A DNA stretch of 64,000 nt from Chitinophagaceae bacterium (lineage in GTDB: Bacteria; Bacteroidota; Bacteroidia; Cytophagales; Cytophagaceae), in the NCBI GenBank assembly GCA_028288365.1, contig JAQBNU010000098.1, positions 28,134 to 92,133 of the forward strand, given 5' to 3'. The notes under the pieces are model-generated. The model saw nothing but the letters and a program-made list of their open reading frames with translations. It did not search any database and was not told the DNA's origin. Within the stretch, counting starts at the first letter, position 1; the number at the start of each line of letters is the position of its first letter. Below, in pieces: positions 1 through 14,100 of this stretch. A program made the position numbers and the translations under genes.

Positions 1-193
1 CGATCCATTGGGTCAATGTATTTTTGTTGGTATTCAAAATGATAAGTGGTTATACAAATATACAAATAGAATTAGGGTTTTAGTTCCCGGAAGATAGTTT
101 AGTAATGGAATAGATGGAAGTTTTATAAGAGGATAGGGTTATGGAATAGTGATGATTGGTTGGTGGAGAAAGAAATAAAGCAGCATTTTTATA

Positions 194-319
194 GGGCGTT
201 TCCCCGGCATAAATGGATTGAGGTGATTATAATTTTGATGGCGGGGCCGGGTTCTCGCTGCAAGTCCGCCGACCGCACAAATCCAACGCACTTCGGGCTT
301 TCCGCTCGATCCCTAACGC
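194..319. repeat. ~125-bp GC-rich interspersed repeat, copy 1
   Basis: This stretch matches 22716-22840 in the same orientation. Both copies begin GGGCGTTTCCCC. After a variable AT-rich stretch both continue with GCGGGGCCGGG, TCTCGCT, AAGTCCGCC, CCGCACAAATC, CTTCGGGCTTTC and CTCGATCCCTAACGC. The conserved half is far more GC-rich than its surroundings. It lies in an intergenic gap and has no coding potential I can support. The function is unknown. Confidence 0.75.
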
Positions 320-381
320 GAAGATTGCATGAGGGCTTGAGCCATTGTTTGAACTCTTCATCTGCCGATAGGCGAGATGAA

Positions 382-421
382 AGCGAGTGGCGAAAGCCCG
401 ACCCCGCTGGCAAGCGGGGGC
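382..421. repeat. short GC-rich repeat with hairpin, copy 1
   Basis: AGCGAGTGGCGAAAGCCC (382-399) recurs exactly at 28270-28287. In both places a small GC hairpin follows; here it is CCCGCT-GGCA-AGCGGG. The reverse complement (GGGCTTTCGCCACTCGC) resembles the GGGCTTTC...CTCG tail of the 125-bp repeat, so the two families may be related. Confidence 0.6.
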
Positions 422-578
422 ATGTCCAATACCGAAAACAATACGATAACTTCACTCCTTATCTGTTACTATGATATTCATTTTTCAAGACAGTTATTTA
501 CTCTGTAGAATTACCTCTTCTTAAAACTTTTACTATCTTCATCACTCCAATATTTTTTACAATTTAAATCACACCGCG

Positions 579-923
579 ATGACTTTTTCGAAAGTGGCCA
601 TCGGCAAGGAAGCCGAGCTTAAAGCCGCACATTTTTTACAACAAAAAGGCTATGTCCTTCAAGCCTCAAATTATCGTTACGGCAAAGGTGAAATAGACCT
701 CATCATGAAACACGGAGAAATACTTGTTTTCGTAGAAGTGAAAGCTCGTAAGAACGATCAGTACGGTTATCCCGAGCAATGGGTGAGTCGTAAAAAATTA
801 GATATGATCTATCAGACAGCGGAAGGTTATATGATGCAGCATAAATGGAAAGGACGTATACGTTTCGACATCCTTGCGGTGTCTGGTGAATCGGGATGTT
901 ATCATCTGGAGGATATTTCTTAA
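579..923 (+). CDS. YraN/UPF0102 family nuclease-like protein
   Basis: This 114-residue protein has the usual length of the YraN (UPF0102) family, small cytoplasmic proteins with a restriction-endonuclease-like fold and no firmly established role. The family signature is clear: GKEAELKAAHFLQQKGY near residues 9-25, GEIDLI near 37-42 and VFVEVKAR near 50-57. The acidic residue of GEID, the E-x-K of VEVK and the upstream Glu are the predicted nuclease-like cluster. ATG at 579 is the natural start, giving the family's short N-terminus. manA follows 53 bp downstream on the same strand. The family call is secure; activity is not demonstrated for most members. Confidence 0.9.
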   Translation: MTFSKVAIGKEAELKAAHFLQQKGYVLQASNYRYGKGEIDLIMKHGEILVFVEVKARKNDQYGYPEQWVSRKKLDMIYQTAEGYMMQHKWKGRIRFDILAVSGESGCYHLEDIS

Positions 924-976
924 GGTTTGGAGGATGCAAAAAAAATGTTCAAATTCAGGTCATAGATGCTAGCCTT

Positions 977-1960
977 ATGAGTTTGAATTATCCATTGCGT
1001 TTCAAGACGATTTTCAAAGAGAAAATCTGGGGTGGAAAAAAAATAAAAGAAGTACTCGGAAAAGATTTCTCTCCCCTGGCCAACTGCGGTGAAACCTGGG
1101 AGTTATCGGCTGTGCCCGGTAACGTGTCAGAAGTATGTAACGGCTCTCTGAAAGGCAAGGACCTTCAAGGGTTGAGCAATGAGTTCAAAGCAAAATTGTT
1201 GGGTGAAAAAGTAACGGCAGAATACGGAACAGAATTTCCTTTACTGATCAAATACATTGATGCAAACGATGACCTGTCCGTACAGGTGCATCCAGATGAT
1301 AAGCTAGCCAAAGCAAAACACGGATGCAAAGGTAAAACAGAAATGTGGTACATCATGCAAGCCGATGAAGGCGCAAAACTCAACAGTGGATTTGCAAAAG
1401 AAACGACCAAGGAAGAATATGCCAAAGCCATTGCACAAGGTAATTCGCTGGACTTTTTGAATTTTGAAAAAGTAAAATCAGGCGATGTGTTTTTTATGCC
1501 TGCCGGAAGAATTCATTATATCGGTAAGGGAATTTTACTGGCAGAGATACAACAGACTTCTGATATCACGTATCGCATTTATGATTTTGATCGTAAAGAT
1601 GATCAGGGAAACAAACGCGAACTGCATGTGAAAGATGGTGTGGAAGCCATTGATTTTACGGTGCATCCAGAATACAAAACAAAATACCTGGCCAAAGACA
1701 ATGGCTCTGCTGAGTTGTTAAGAAGTGCATTTTTTAATACGAATATCATTTCTCTTAAAGCCTCTCACCATTATGGATTGCCGTTAGGCAAACGAGACTC
1801 ATTTACCATTTTGATTTGTGTAGAAGGACAAGGAAAAGTGGAAGGTGATTTTGCAGCTGAAAGCATTAAGCCCGGTGATGTCTTGTTGGTTCCGTCTGCG
1901 TTGAAACACGTTGTTGTGACATCTGCAAAGGGAGTGAAGGTTTTGGAGGTATATTTGTAA
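977..1960 (+). CDS. manA: mannose-6-phosphate isomerase, class I (short form)
   Basis: Interconverts mannose-6-phosphate and fructose-6-phosphate in the cytoplasm, linking glycolysis to GDP-mannose and glycan synthesis. Family motifs are IWGG near residue 18, the zinc-site segment SVQVHPDD, GKTEMWY with the metal-binding Glu, and GRIHYIG with a further His ligand. A C-terminal cupin half ends in KPGDVLLVPSALKH. At 327 residues it is the short Bacillus/Bacteroidota form, not the ~390-residue enterobacterial enzyme. An in-frame ATG at 896 overlaps yraN and would add 27 residues unlike the family. ATG at 977, giving MSLNYPLRF, is preferred. A long gap and the giant gene follow. Confidence 0.92.
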   Translation: MSLNYPLRFKTIFKEKIWGGKKIKEVLGKDFSPLANCGETWELSAVPGNVSEVCNGSLKGKDLQGLSNEFKAKLLGEKVTAEYGTEFPLLIKYIDANDDLSVQVHPDDKLAKAKHGCKGKTEMWYIMQADEGAKLNSGFAKETTKEEYAKAIAQGNSLDFLNFEKVKSGDVFFMPAGRIHYIGKGILLAEIQQTSDITYRIYDFDRKDDQGNKRELHVKDGVEAIDFTVHPEYKTKYLAKDNGSAELLRSAFFNTNIISLKASHHYGLPLGKRDSFTILICVEGQGKVEGDFAAESIKPGDVLLVPSALKHVVVTSAKGVKVLEVYL

Positions 1961-2105
1961 GTTTACACGAAATGAAATCAATGTAATCTGCATACGACCT
2001 TGTTTGATCGACAAGTAAGGCAGTTTCGTCTATTAGCTTGGTTGTGGCTTAACCGTTAAAGTCAGGTTATACGTATCTTTACTGGCTTTGACACGCCCGA
2101 TTCCT

Positions 2106-5100
2106 ATGAAGATATCTAATTACTTGATTACGAATGTAAAGTATTGTTTTGCATTCATTCTTTCCTTCCTTTTTTTTATACAACAATCCGCTTTAGGACA
2201 ATGTAATTTTACGGTGTCTCCTTCGGCCTCTTCTTATGGTTGTTATACCACCTTGGAAGATGTGGTTTGGTCAAGTGTTGTCAATACGACGGCATCAGCA
2301 AATGACCTGAGCAAGACATCAGGAGGAAGTGCTTGGAATGGAGGAGCTTTTTCTACTGCTTCTGTTTACAACAACGGTTATGTGGAAACCGTAGTGAGTG
2401 AAGTAAACACGGCGAGAGCGATAGGTTTGAGCAATACAAATCCAGATGCCACTAATACTTCCATTTTATTTGCCGTTTATCTTCGTTCGGATGGAACATT
2501 AGAAGTAGATGAATCGGGTACGAGCCGAGGAAACTTTGGGGGATATAACAGTGGTGATACGATAAGGGTAAAAGTTGAAAGAGGAAGAATTAAATACTAT
2601 AAAAATAGTACCTTATTATATGTCAGCAATCTGACACCTACCTTGCCTTTGTTTGTAGACAATTCCATCAATACGACAGCTGGCACACTTAAAAAAGTGG
2701 TCATTGGTAATTTATCGAACGGATCTTTCAAAGCCACTGCTGCTGCGCCTGGAGCAGGCACTGGTCCTACTTACCAATGGAAATTAAATGGCAGCAATGT
2801 AGGAACAAACAGTGCCACCTATTCAAATACTGCGTTGGCGCTTAATGATGTCTTGACTTGTGTACTTACACCGGGTTCTGGAGCGTGTTCTGCCTCACCA
2901 GCTACATCCAATAATGTCAAAATCAAATTCAAAACAAGTTTCAATTACGGAGATTTCTACATCACAACATCTCCTTCAGTCAGCGCATGCAATGAAGCAG
3001 TTGCTGAGGTCGTATGGGATTCCTTATCTACGAATTTAAATGTTGCAGGAAATAGCTTAACGAAAATACAATCTAACGGTAACTGGGATGGAGGCGCTGC
3101 TTCTTTAAATACCGTATCAAACAACGGGTATTTTCAATTTACAGCATTAGAAACAACTAAGTTAAGAGCAGCAGGGTTGAGTACAACCAATGCCAATTCA
3201 AATTATACGACCATACAGTACGCTTTTTACCTGAGCGCTGCAGGAGCCTTGCAGATTTATGAAACAGGTGTAAGCAAAGGAACCTTTGGAACCTATACTA
3301 CAGGCGACCTATTGAAAGTGGCTGTGCAAGGCGGTGTGGTGAAGTATTATCAAAACGGTAATTTACTTTACATCAGTGCTTCTGCTCCAACGTTGCCTTT
3401 ATTAGTAGACGTATCCATTAATAACTCTGCGGGAACAATCAGCAATGCGTTGATTTCTAATTACAGCACCGGTGTTTTCAATGCGGTTGCTACGAGTGCG
3501 GGATCATCACCTGTTTACCAATGGAAGTTGAATGGCAGTAATGTTGGTACAAATAGTTCGACGTATTCTAATGCTTCATTAAATAGCAATGATGTTGTAA
3601 CCTGTCTGCTCACACCAAACTTAGTGGGATGTGCGACGTCTACGTACAGTGCCAATAATATTACCTACAAATCCATTCCTGTTTCTTCTTCTAACATCGA
3701 GTTTTATGTACAGGGTACACCTGCTACCAGCGCCTGTTTTGCAGGTGAAGAGCAGGTGAGATGGAAAGCATCGGATTTAAACTACGTCATTGCGAGTACG
3801 AATAACCTGAGCAAATTTCAGTCGAACGGCAACTGGGATGGAGGAGCGGCCTCTTGGAATACAGTAAGCAATAATGGTTATTTTCAATTTACGGCAACAG
3901 AAACAAATACATTGCGTGCAGCCGGTTTAAGTACAGCCAATGCCAATGCCAATTTTAATACCATACAATATGCCTTTTATCTGACTGCTGCGGGTGCCGT
4001 GCAGATCCAGGAGTCAGGAACAAATAGAGGAACATTTGGCACTTATATAGGGGGTGATATATTTAAAATAACAGTAGAATCATCCTTGGTAAAATATTAT
4101 CAGAATGGTAATCTTTTATACATCAGTACGGTTGCTCCAACACTTCCTCTGTTGGTAGATGTATCGATCAACTCTATCAACGGAACAATCACTGGTGCAT
4201 TGGTTAGTAATTATAGCTCGGGTACTTATACGGCAACAGCAACAAACGCCGGACCTTCTCCAACTTATCAATGGCAGCTAAATGGTAGTAATGTTGGAAC
4301 CAATAGTATTACTTATACCAATACATCTATGGTGCTAGGTGATGATATAACGTGCATTCTTACCCCTAACATTACAGGTTGTAGCACCTCTTCCAACATC
4401 ACTTCGAACAGTGTTGTCAATAAAGCGGTAACTGTTTCTTCCAGCATTGAATTTTATATACAGGGTCTTGTAGCATCAAGTGCTTGTAGCAGTCCGGAAG
4501 AACAAGTCAGATGGAAAAATTCTGATCTTAATTTCGTGCAGTCTAACGGTAACAACCTAATCAAAATACAATCCGATGGCAACTGGGACGGGGGAGCTGC
4601 TTCATGGAATACGGTATCGAATAATGGTTACCTGCAGTTTACTGCAACAGAAACCAATAAGTCTCGCATGGTGGGGTTGAGTACGACAAATACCAATTCT
4701 AACTTTACTTCTATTCAATATGCCATCTATTTACTCAATAGCGGTGCTATACAGATTTATGAATCCGGTACGGGCCGTGGTGGTTTCGGAACCTATGCAA
4801 GCAATGATGTTTTCAGAGTAGCAGTGGACAATAACGTTGTCAAGTATTATCAAAATGGAAACCTCTTGTATATAAGTGCTGTCGCACCTACGCTTCCTCT
4901 GTTGGTCGATGTTTCCATTAATAATTCGGGTGGAACGGTTACGAATGCGGTTGTCGCAAATTACAATGTAGGTTCATTTGCGGCCACGGCAATTAATGCC
5001 GGTAGTACACCTTCTTACCAATGGCAAGTCAACGGAAGCAATGTCGGCACAAACAGCGCTACTTACACCAATGTGTCGTTGAATGTAAATGATATCGTAA

Positions 5101-8100
5101 TGTGTATTCTCACTCCTTCATTAGCAGGTTGTGTGGGTACTACTACTTATGCTTCTAACAGCATTACCAATAAAGCGTTAAGCACTCCTTCGACGATCGA
5201 TTTTTATATTCAGGGTACAACGTCTACTGCTGCTTGTAATATTGCTGAGGAACAAGTGAAATGGAAAACGTCAGATTTCAATTATGTGGTTGTTACATCT
5301 GGTAATAATCTTAGCAAATTCCAGTCCAACGGCAACTGGGATGGCGGTGCTGCATCATGGAACACGGTAGCAGATAATGGCTACTTGCAGTTTACGGCTA
5401 CTGAAATCAATACATTCCGTGCCATTGGTTTGAGTACAACAAATGCCAACAACAATTACACATCCATTCAATATGCTTTCTATTTGAACAACTCAGGGGG
5501 TGTTCAAATAACAGAATCAGGAACCAATCGTGGAACTTTTGGTACGTATAATACGAACGATGTTTTCGCTATAACGGTAGAAGCGGGTGTTGTAAAATAC
5601 TATCAGAATACAGCACTTTTATACATCAGTAACATCACACCAACTTTGCCTATGCTGGTCGATGTTTCGTTATACAATACGGGAGCGACCATCGCAAATG
5701 CCGTAGTGGGTAATTACTCGACGGGTTCATTTATAGCTTCAGCTACCAATGCAGGAGCATCTCCTTCTTACCAATGGAAATTGAATGGTAGCAATGTAGG
5801 AACTAACATTGCTACTTATACCAATACAGGTCTTGCGGTGAATGATGTAGTGACTTGTGTACTTACTCCAAACTTAGGAGGTTGTACAAGTACCACCTAC
5901 AACTCCAATACCATCACGAATAAAACGCTCGTCAATTCTACTAATTTAGAATTCTATATACAAGGTACTGCCGCGACGGCAGCTTGTAATACTACGGATG
6001 AAGAAGTACGATGGAAACTTTCTGACTTGAGTAATGTACAGGCTTCGGGAAATGATTTGACAAAAATACAATCCGACGGCAACTGGGATGGAGGAGCTGC
6101 ATCATGGAACATGGTCGCTAACAATGGTTACTTACAATTTACTGCCGCTGAAACAACCAAAGGCAGAATGATTGGATTAAGTACAACCAATGCCAACTCA
6201 AATTATACTTCTATACAATACGCCTTTTATTTATTGAGTAATAGCACCATTCAGATTTATGAATCGGGCAATAGCCAAGCTTCTCCGGGCTCATACAACA
6301 CCGGCGACATTTTTAAAATAACGGTGGAGAACAACATTGTTAAATATTACCAAAACGGTACTCTGCTTTATACAAGTAGTACTCCTCCTACACTGCCTAT
6401 GTTGGTGGATGTTTCCATTAAAAATGCCGGAGGTACGGTGTTGGATGCTTTTGTATCTAATTATAATGTCGGAGTATTCACAGCTACTGCTACCAACGCA
6501 GGCACGTCTCCTGCTTACCAATGGCAGTTGAACGGTGCGAACGTAGGAACCAATAGCGCTACTTATACCAATACTGCATTGAACAACAGCGATGTTGTCA
6601 GTTGTATACTTACTCCTAATATTATTGGATGTACAGGTAAGCAATATGTTTCCAACAACATCATCAACAAATCCATTGCCGCACCTGCTAACTTAGAATT
6701 TTATATTCAGAGCACGGTGGCAACATCAGCTTGTAGCATTGGAGAAGAACAAGTGAAATGGAAAGTGTCGGATTTCAATTATGTGACAGGTAGTAATAAT
6801 AACCTGGTCAAAGTACAATCAGATGGTAACTGGGACGGCGGTGCCGCTTCATGGAACACAGTAGCCAATAATGGATACTTTCAGTTTACGGCTTCTGAAA
6901 CAAATACCTCAAGGATGGGTGGTTTAAGTACAACCAATACCAATTCGAGTTACACTTCTATACAATATGCCTTTTACCTGTTGAACACAGGTAGTTTGCA
7001 AATTTATGAATCAGGCACCAGCAGAGGTACATTTGGTACTTACACAACCAATGACATCTTTAAAATTTCAGTAGAGGCTGGTGTTGTGAAGTATTACCAA
7101 AATGGAAATCTTTTATACATCAGTGGAGTGACACCAACGTTACCGATGTTGGTAGATATTTCTATCAAGAATGTAGGAGGAACAATTACCAATGCATTGG
7201 TTGGAAATTACAGTTCGGGTACATATACCGCTACAGCACTTAACGCGGGTGCAACTCCTTCTTATCAGTGGAAATTGAACGGTGCGAACGTAGGTACTAA
7301 CAGTGCTTCTTACACCAATGCTGCTCTTGCAATTAATGATGTATTGTCTTGTACATTGGTTCCTAACTTACCAGGCTGCGGTACAGCATTGTATTCTTCA
7401 AACAACATCACCAATAAGTCAACATCTGCTTCCAGCAGCATAGAATTCTATGTGCAGGGAACACCAACAGTCAGTGCTTGTTTGACAGCAGAAGAACAGG
7501 TGAGATGGAAAGTTTCTGATTTGAACAACGTGCAAGCTTCAGGCAATAGCTTGAGTAAAGTACAATCCAATGGCAACTGGGATGGTGGTGCCGCATCATG
7601 GAATACAGTATCTAACAATGGCTATTTTAAATTCATTGCCAGCGAAACCAATAAATCAAGAATGGCTGGTTTAAGTACCACCAATGCTGATGCGAATTAT
7701 ACTTCTATACAATACGCCTTTTATCTTGTTAATACAGGAAGTTTAGGTATTTATGAGTCGGGTACTAGTAAAGGAACGTTTGGTACTTATAATACAAATG
7801 ACACGCTGCAAATATCCGTAGAAGCATCTGTTGTGAAGTATTATCAGAATGGAAATTTATTGTACATCAGTAGCGTTGCTCCTACATTGCCGATGTTAGT
7901 CGATGTTTCGATCAACGGCATCAGTGGAACAATTACCAATGCAGTCGTGTCTAATTATAATAACGGCAGTTTTACGGCTACGGCTACGAATGCGGGTGTT
8001 ACTCCTGCTTATCAATGGAAATTGAATGGAACCAATGTTGGTACCAATAGTTCTACTTATACCAATACAACCTTAGCCTTAAACGATGTGATCACTTGTG

Positions 8101-11100
8101 TGCTTACGCCTAATTTATCAGGTTGTGGGGCCAGTACTTATACTTCTAACAGTGTCACCAATAAATCTATTAAGTCTCCTGTAAGTATAGATTTTTATAT
8201 ACAGGGTACGCCTGTTGCGAGTGCATGTAATACAGCAGATGAACAAGTACGTTGGAAGACTTCCGATTTTAATAACGTGAAGGCAACAGGTAACAGTCTG
8301 ATTAAAACACAATCCAATGGAAACTGGGATGGTGGAGCAGCATCGCTTAACACGGTCTCCAATAATGGTTACTTCCAGTTTACAGCGACAGAAGTCAATA
8401 CAGCAAGAATGGCTGGTTTGAGTACTACAAATCCGGATGCTAGTTATACAAGTATACAATACGCATTTTATTTAACGAGTACAGGAAGTTTGCAAATCTA
8501 TGAGTCCGGTACAAACAAAGGGGCATTCAGCACTTACCTGACCAATGACGTATTGAAAATTTCAGTGGAAGCCAATACGGTGAAGTATTATCAAAACGGA
8601 AACTTATTATACATAAGTACTGTGGCGCCTGTATTGCCTTTATTGGTGGATGTATCCATCAATTATACAGGAGGTACCATTACCAATGCTATTGTCTCTA
8701 ATTTCAATACGGGTACATTCACTGCAACAGCTACCAATGCTGGTGCCAGCCCGACATATCAATGGCAATTAAACGGAACAAACGTCGGAACAAACAGTGC
8801 TACGTATACCAACACATCATTAAATACTAATGACGTATTAACGTGTACACTTAATCCGAATCTAGCAGGATGTACAGGAACAGTTTACACCTCTAATACG
8901 ATTACTAATAAAACGGTAACAGCTCCTTCCAGCATAGATTTCTATGTGACGGGTACTGCTGTTGCTACAGCTTGCAACATTCTTGTAGAGCAGGTGAAAT
9001 GGAAATCATCCGATTTAACTAACGTTACAGCGTCTACCAATAACCTTACAAAATTACAATCTAATGGCAACTGGGATGGCGGTGCGGCCTCATGGAACGC
9101 AGTAAGCAATAATGGATACCTGGCGTTCAACTTAGGAGAAACCACCAATTATAAAGCGATTGGTTTGAGCAATACCAATGCAGATGCCAACTATACATCT
9201 ATTCAATATGGCTTCTACCTAACCAATACCGGAAGTTTACAGATTGTTGAATCAGGAACAAACAGAGGTGCGTTCTCTTCTTATACAATAAGTGATACCT
9301 TGAGAATATCAGTAGAATCATCTGTTGTTAAGTATTATCAAAATTCGACCTTACTCTACGTAAGCACAGTGGCGCCTACTTTGCCGCTTTTAGTGGATGT
9401 TTCTATTTATAATAGCAATGCCACAATAAAAAATGTAACAGTTAATAATTACAATGCTGGCTCATTTACCGCAGCTGCTACCAATGCAGGTGCTTCACCA
9501 ACTTATCAATGGAAATTAAATGGAACCAATGTTGGTACCAATAGTTCTACCTATACCAATGCGGCATTAGCCAACAATGACATTGTTACTTGTGTGTTGA
9601 CTCCAAGTCTGGGTGGTTGTACTACGTCTACCTATGCATCTAATAGTAGCACGAATAAGACGGCTCCGATTCCAACCAATGTAGATTTCTATGTCCGCGG
9701 AAATGTTGGAGCTTCTACCTGTAATAGCATAGCAGAAGAGCAGGTGAAATGGAAAATAACGGATTTAACAAGCAATGTTGTTTCGTCTACCAATAACCTC
9801 AACAAAATACAATCGGGTGGCAACTGGGACGGTGGTGCGGCATCGTGGAACACGGTAAGCAACAATGGTTACTTCCAGTTTACTGCAACAGAAACATCGA
9901 CTGCAAGAATGGGAGGATTGAGTGCTACGAATGCAGATGCCAATTTTACAAGTATTCAGTATGCCATTTACCTTACCAATGCAGGTGCTGTGCAGATTTA
10001 TGAATCTGGTTCTGGTAGAGGTACTTTCGGTACGTATGTTTCTGGTGACGTCATGAAAGTTGCGGTTGAATCGAATGTTGTAAAATATTATAGAAACAGT
10101 GTGCTGTTGTACGTCAGTGCTGTTGTACCAACTCTTCCTTTATTGGTCGATGTGTCTATCAATAGTACGAACGGTACCATCACGAATGCTGTGGTTGGCA
10201 ACTTCACGACAAACACATTTACTGCTGCAGCAACGAATGCCGGTGCATCTCCTTCTTACCAATGGAAGTTGAATGGTGGCAATGTAGGAACGAACAGCAG
10301 TACCTATACAAACACGGCATTGAATGTTGGCGACCTTGTTACGTGTGTGTTGACAACCAATACAGCAGGTTGTGGTTCACTTTCATACACTTCTAATATT
10401 GTTACTGAAAAATTAGGACCGGTTCCTACCAACCTTGATTTCTATATTAAAGGTACACCTGTCGTTACTTCTTGTAACCTTGCTGAAGAGCAAGTGAAAT
10501 GGAAAATAACAGATGTAAGTGCAACGGTGCAGGCCACTACAAATAATTTGTACAAATCTACTTCTAACAATGCCTGGGATGGCGGTGCGGCATCGTGGAA
10601 CACGGTAAGCAACAATGGATTTTTACAATTTACCGCTAGTGAAACCAATAAGTCCAGAGTGGTTGGTTTGAGTACAACCAATGTTGACGCAAACTATACG
10701 AGTATACAATACGGTGTTTACTTGCTTAGCACAGCAGCACTACAAGTGGTAGAATCAGGAACGAACCGCGGTTCGTTTGGCACTTATGCAGCCAATGATG
10801 TATTCAAAGTTTCGGTAGAAACTAACATTGTAAAATACTATAAGAATGGTACAGTGTTCTATACAAGTGCAGTAGTACCGGTTCTGCCTTTGCTTGTTGA
10901 TGTCTCTATTTTTCATACCGGAGGAACGGTTACAAATGCGTTAGTTTCGAATTACAATGCGGGTACATTCACAGCTGCAGCAGTCAATGCAGGTGCGTCA
11001 CCTTCCTACCAATGGCAGTTGAATGGTAATAACGTAGGTACAAATAGTACGACTTATACAAATGCTTCACTTAGCATCAGCGATGTTGTTACTTGTATTC

Positions 11101-14100
11101 TTACACCTAATCTTGCGGGTTGTGCACTTCCAACAGTCAATTCAAATGTGATTACCAACCGATCTACTGCTGCTCCTGCTGCGGTAGAATTTTACATTCT
11201 AGGCACAGCATCTGCTTCGGCTTGCGCTATAGCGGAGGAACAAGTAAGATGGAAAGTTTCGGATTTGGTAAACGTTGTGGCTACAGGAAACAGCCTGAAT
11301 AAAACTACTTCAAACGGCAGCTGGAATGGTGGTGCTGCTTCCTGGAACATGGTCTCCAATAATGGTTACCTGCAATTCACGGCTACCGAAACCAATAAAT
11401 ACAGAATGATTGGATTGAGCACTACCAATGCAGATGCCAATTATACTTCTATACAATATGCCATTTACCTTCAGGCAAGCGGAAGCATTCACATTTTTGA
11501 ATCAGGTGTGGACAAAGGCGCGTTCACGACTTATTCTACTAACGATGTATTCAGAGTGGCCGTCGAATCATCAGTTGTGAAATACTATAAAAACGGCACG
11601 CTGCTTTATATCAGTACTGTTGCTCCTGTATTACCGATGTTGGTGGATGTATCTATTTATAATACCGGTGGCACGGTTACGAATGCCGTGGTTGGTAACC
11701 TCAATGTTGGAAGCTTCACGGCCACCGCTTTGAATGCCGGTACCAATCCTATTTATCAATGGAAAGTCAACGGTACAAACGTAGGAACCAGCAGCACGAC
11801 TTATTCCAATACTGCGTTAGTCGCTAATGATGTAGTTACTTGTGTGCTTACTCCTGACTTAGGTACTTGCAGTCTTACCAACTATACATCGAATACCATC
11901 ACAGATAAAACAATAACGACATCTACAGGCAGCGATTTTTATATTCAAGGTACTGCTTCTGTATCCGCTTGTAATAGTGCCGAAGAGCAGGTCATCTGGA
12001 AAACAAGTGATTTGAATAATACACAAGCTACCACTAACAACCTGAGTAAAATACAATCCGGCGGAAACTGGGACGGAGGAGCAGCATCTTGGAATACGGT
12101 AAAAGACAATGGATACTTCCAGTTCACTGCGACAGAAGTCAACAAATCCAGAATGGCTGGGTTAAGTACGACCAATGCAGATGCCAGTTATACAAGTATT
12201 CAATACGCCTACTACTTAGTCAATAATAGTACGGTGCAGATTTATGAATCTGGAAACTACAAAGGATCATTTGGTACATATATTACAGGAGATGTATTTA
12301 AAATTGCGCTTGAAGCATCGGTTGTAAAATATTATCAGAATGGAAATTTGATGTACATCAGTACGGTCGCTCCTGTATTGCCTATGCTGGTGGATGTTTC
12401 CATCAACTCTACTGGTGGAACGATTACGAATGCTGTAGTTTCGAATTACAATGTGGGAACCTTTACAGCCACAGCTACGAATGTAGGAGCGTCTCCTGTC
12501 TATCAATGGAAATTGAATGGAACAAATGTTGGAACGAACAGTAACACCTATACAAATACGGCGTTGAGCAACGGAGATGTGGTGACATGCTCGTTAGTCC
12601 CAAATCTTGGCGGATGTACTACAACAAATTACACCTCTAATTCTATTACGAATAGAGCATTGTCTGCACCAGTAGGAATAGATTTTTATATACAAGGTGT
12701 AGTAGCGACTTCCGCATGTAATACGGCTGAAGAACAAGTGAAGTGGAAAACATCAGACTTTAGCAACGTTCAAGCTTCTGGAAATAACCTCAATAAAATT
12801 CAATCTAACAGTAGTTGGGATGGTGGTGCTGCTTCCTGGAATACAGTAAGTAATAATGGTTACTTCCAATTCACAGCTACTGAAATCAATAAATACAGAG
12901 CAGTTGGTTTGAGCACTACCAATGCCAATGCTAACTACACCAGTATACAATATGCCTTTTACCTGACCAGTAGCGGTACTGTTCAAATTCAAGAATCAGG
13001 CAATTACAGAGGCTCTTTTGGTACCTATGCAACCAACGACCTATTTAAAGTAGCAGTGGAAGCGGGTGTAGTGAAATATTATAAAAACGGAGTGCTTCTG
13101 TACATCAGTACCATCGCTCCTACATTACCAATGCTGGTGGATGTTTCTATTTATAATACAGGAGGAACAGTAACTAATGCCATTGTTTCTAATTATAACG
13201 CCGGATCTTTTGCAGCAATAGCAACGAATGCAGGTCCTTCTCCTTCTTATCAGTGGAAAGTGAACGGCACGAATGTAGGGACAAGTAGCACTTATACCAA
13301 TACAGCGTTGAATCCAAACGATGTGCTGACGTGTACACTCTCTCCGAATTTAGGAGGTTGCAGTACGACTATATATACTTCAAATAGCATCACGGATAAA
13401 GTAATCACCAACCCGACGAATCTTGATTTCTATATTCAGGGTGTAGTGGCTACAGCAGCGTGTAACACAGTAGACGAGCAAGTGAAATGGAAAATTTCAG
13501 ACTTGTCGAATGTTCAGGCTAGTACTAACAACCTGAGTAAAATTCAATCGAATGGAAACTGGGACGGAGGTGCTGCTTCTTGGAACACCGTAAGCAACAA
13601 CGGTTACTTGCAGTTTACTGCCACAGAAACAAATGAAGCGAGAGTGATTGGCTTAAGTACGACCAATGCCGACGCCAATTATACAACGATACAATATGCT
13701 ATCTATTTATTGAGTAACAGCACGGTTCAGATTCAAGAATCAGGAACGAGCCGTGGGACAATGAGCACCTACGTTACCGGCGATGTATTTAAAGTAGCAG
13801 TAGAAGCAGGAGTGATTAAGTATTACCAAAATACGAATCTGTTATACACGAGTAGTATCGCACCAACACTACCATTGTTGGTTGATGTTTCGATCAATAA
13901 CGTCGGAGGTACCGTTACAAATGCGATTGTGTCAAATTACAATACAGGTACATTCTCAGCTACATCTATAAATGCAGGTGCTTCTCCTTCGTATCAGTGG
14001 AAATTGAATGGAACGAATGTTGGTACCAACAGCAGTACTTATTCTAACGTGGCGTTAAATGCAAACGATATTATTACGTGTGTGTTGACTCCTAATCTCG

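Larger units (their letters stand above)
1..578. other. gene-free, repeat-bearing region
   Basis: No convincing gene lies here. The first ~190 bases are AT-rich and featureless. The GC-rich part (about 194-421) is made of repeat sequence also found elsewhere in the window. The open frames crossing it, at 160-474 on plus and 189-455 on minus, run through this repeat and resemble no protein family I know. Confidence 0.6.

Noticed and set aside
160..474. Open frames on both strands (160-474 plus, 189-455 minus) as possible genes
   Set aside because: They coincide with the GC-rich repeat family and give proteins with no family likeness; the repeat explains the open frames.
2073..2081. TATCTTTA upstream of the giant gene as a promoter -7 element
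   Set aside because: The final base differs from TAnnTTTG and no TTTG lies at the proper distance.
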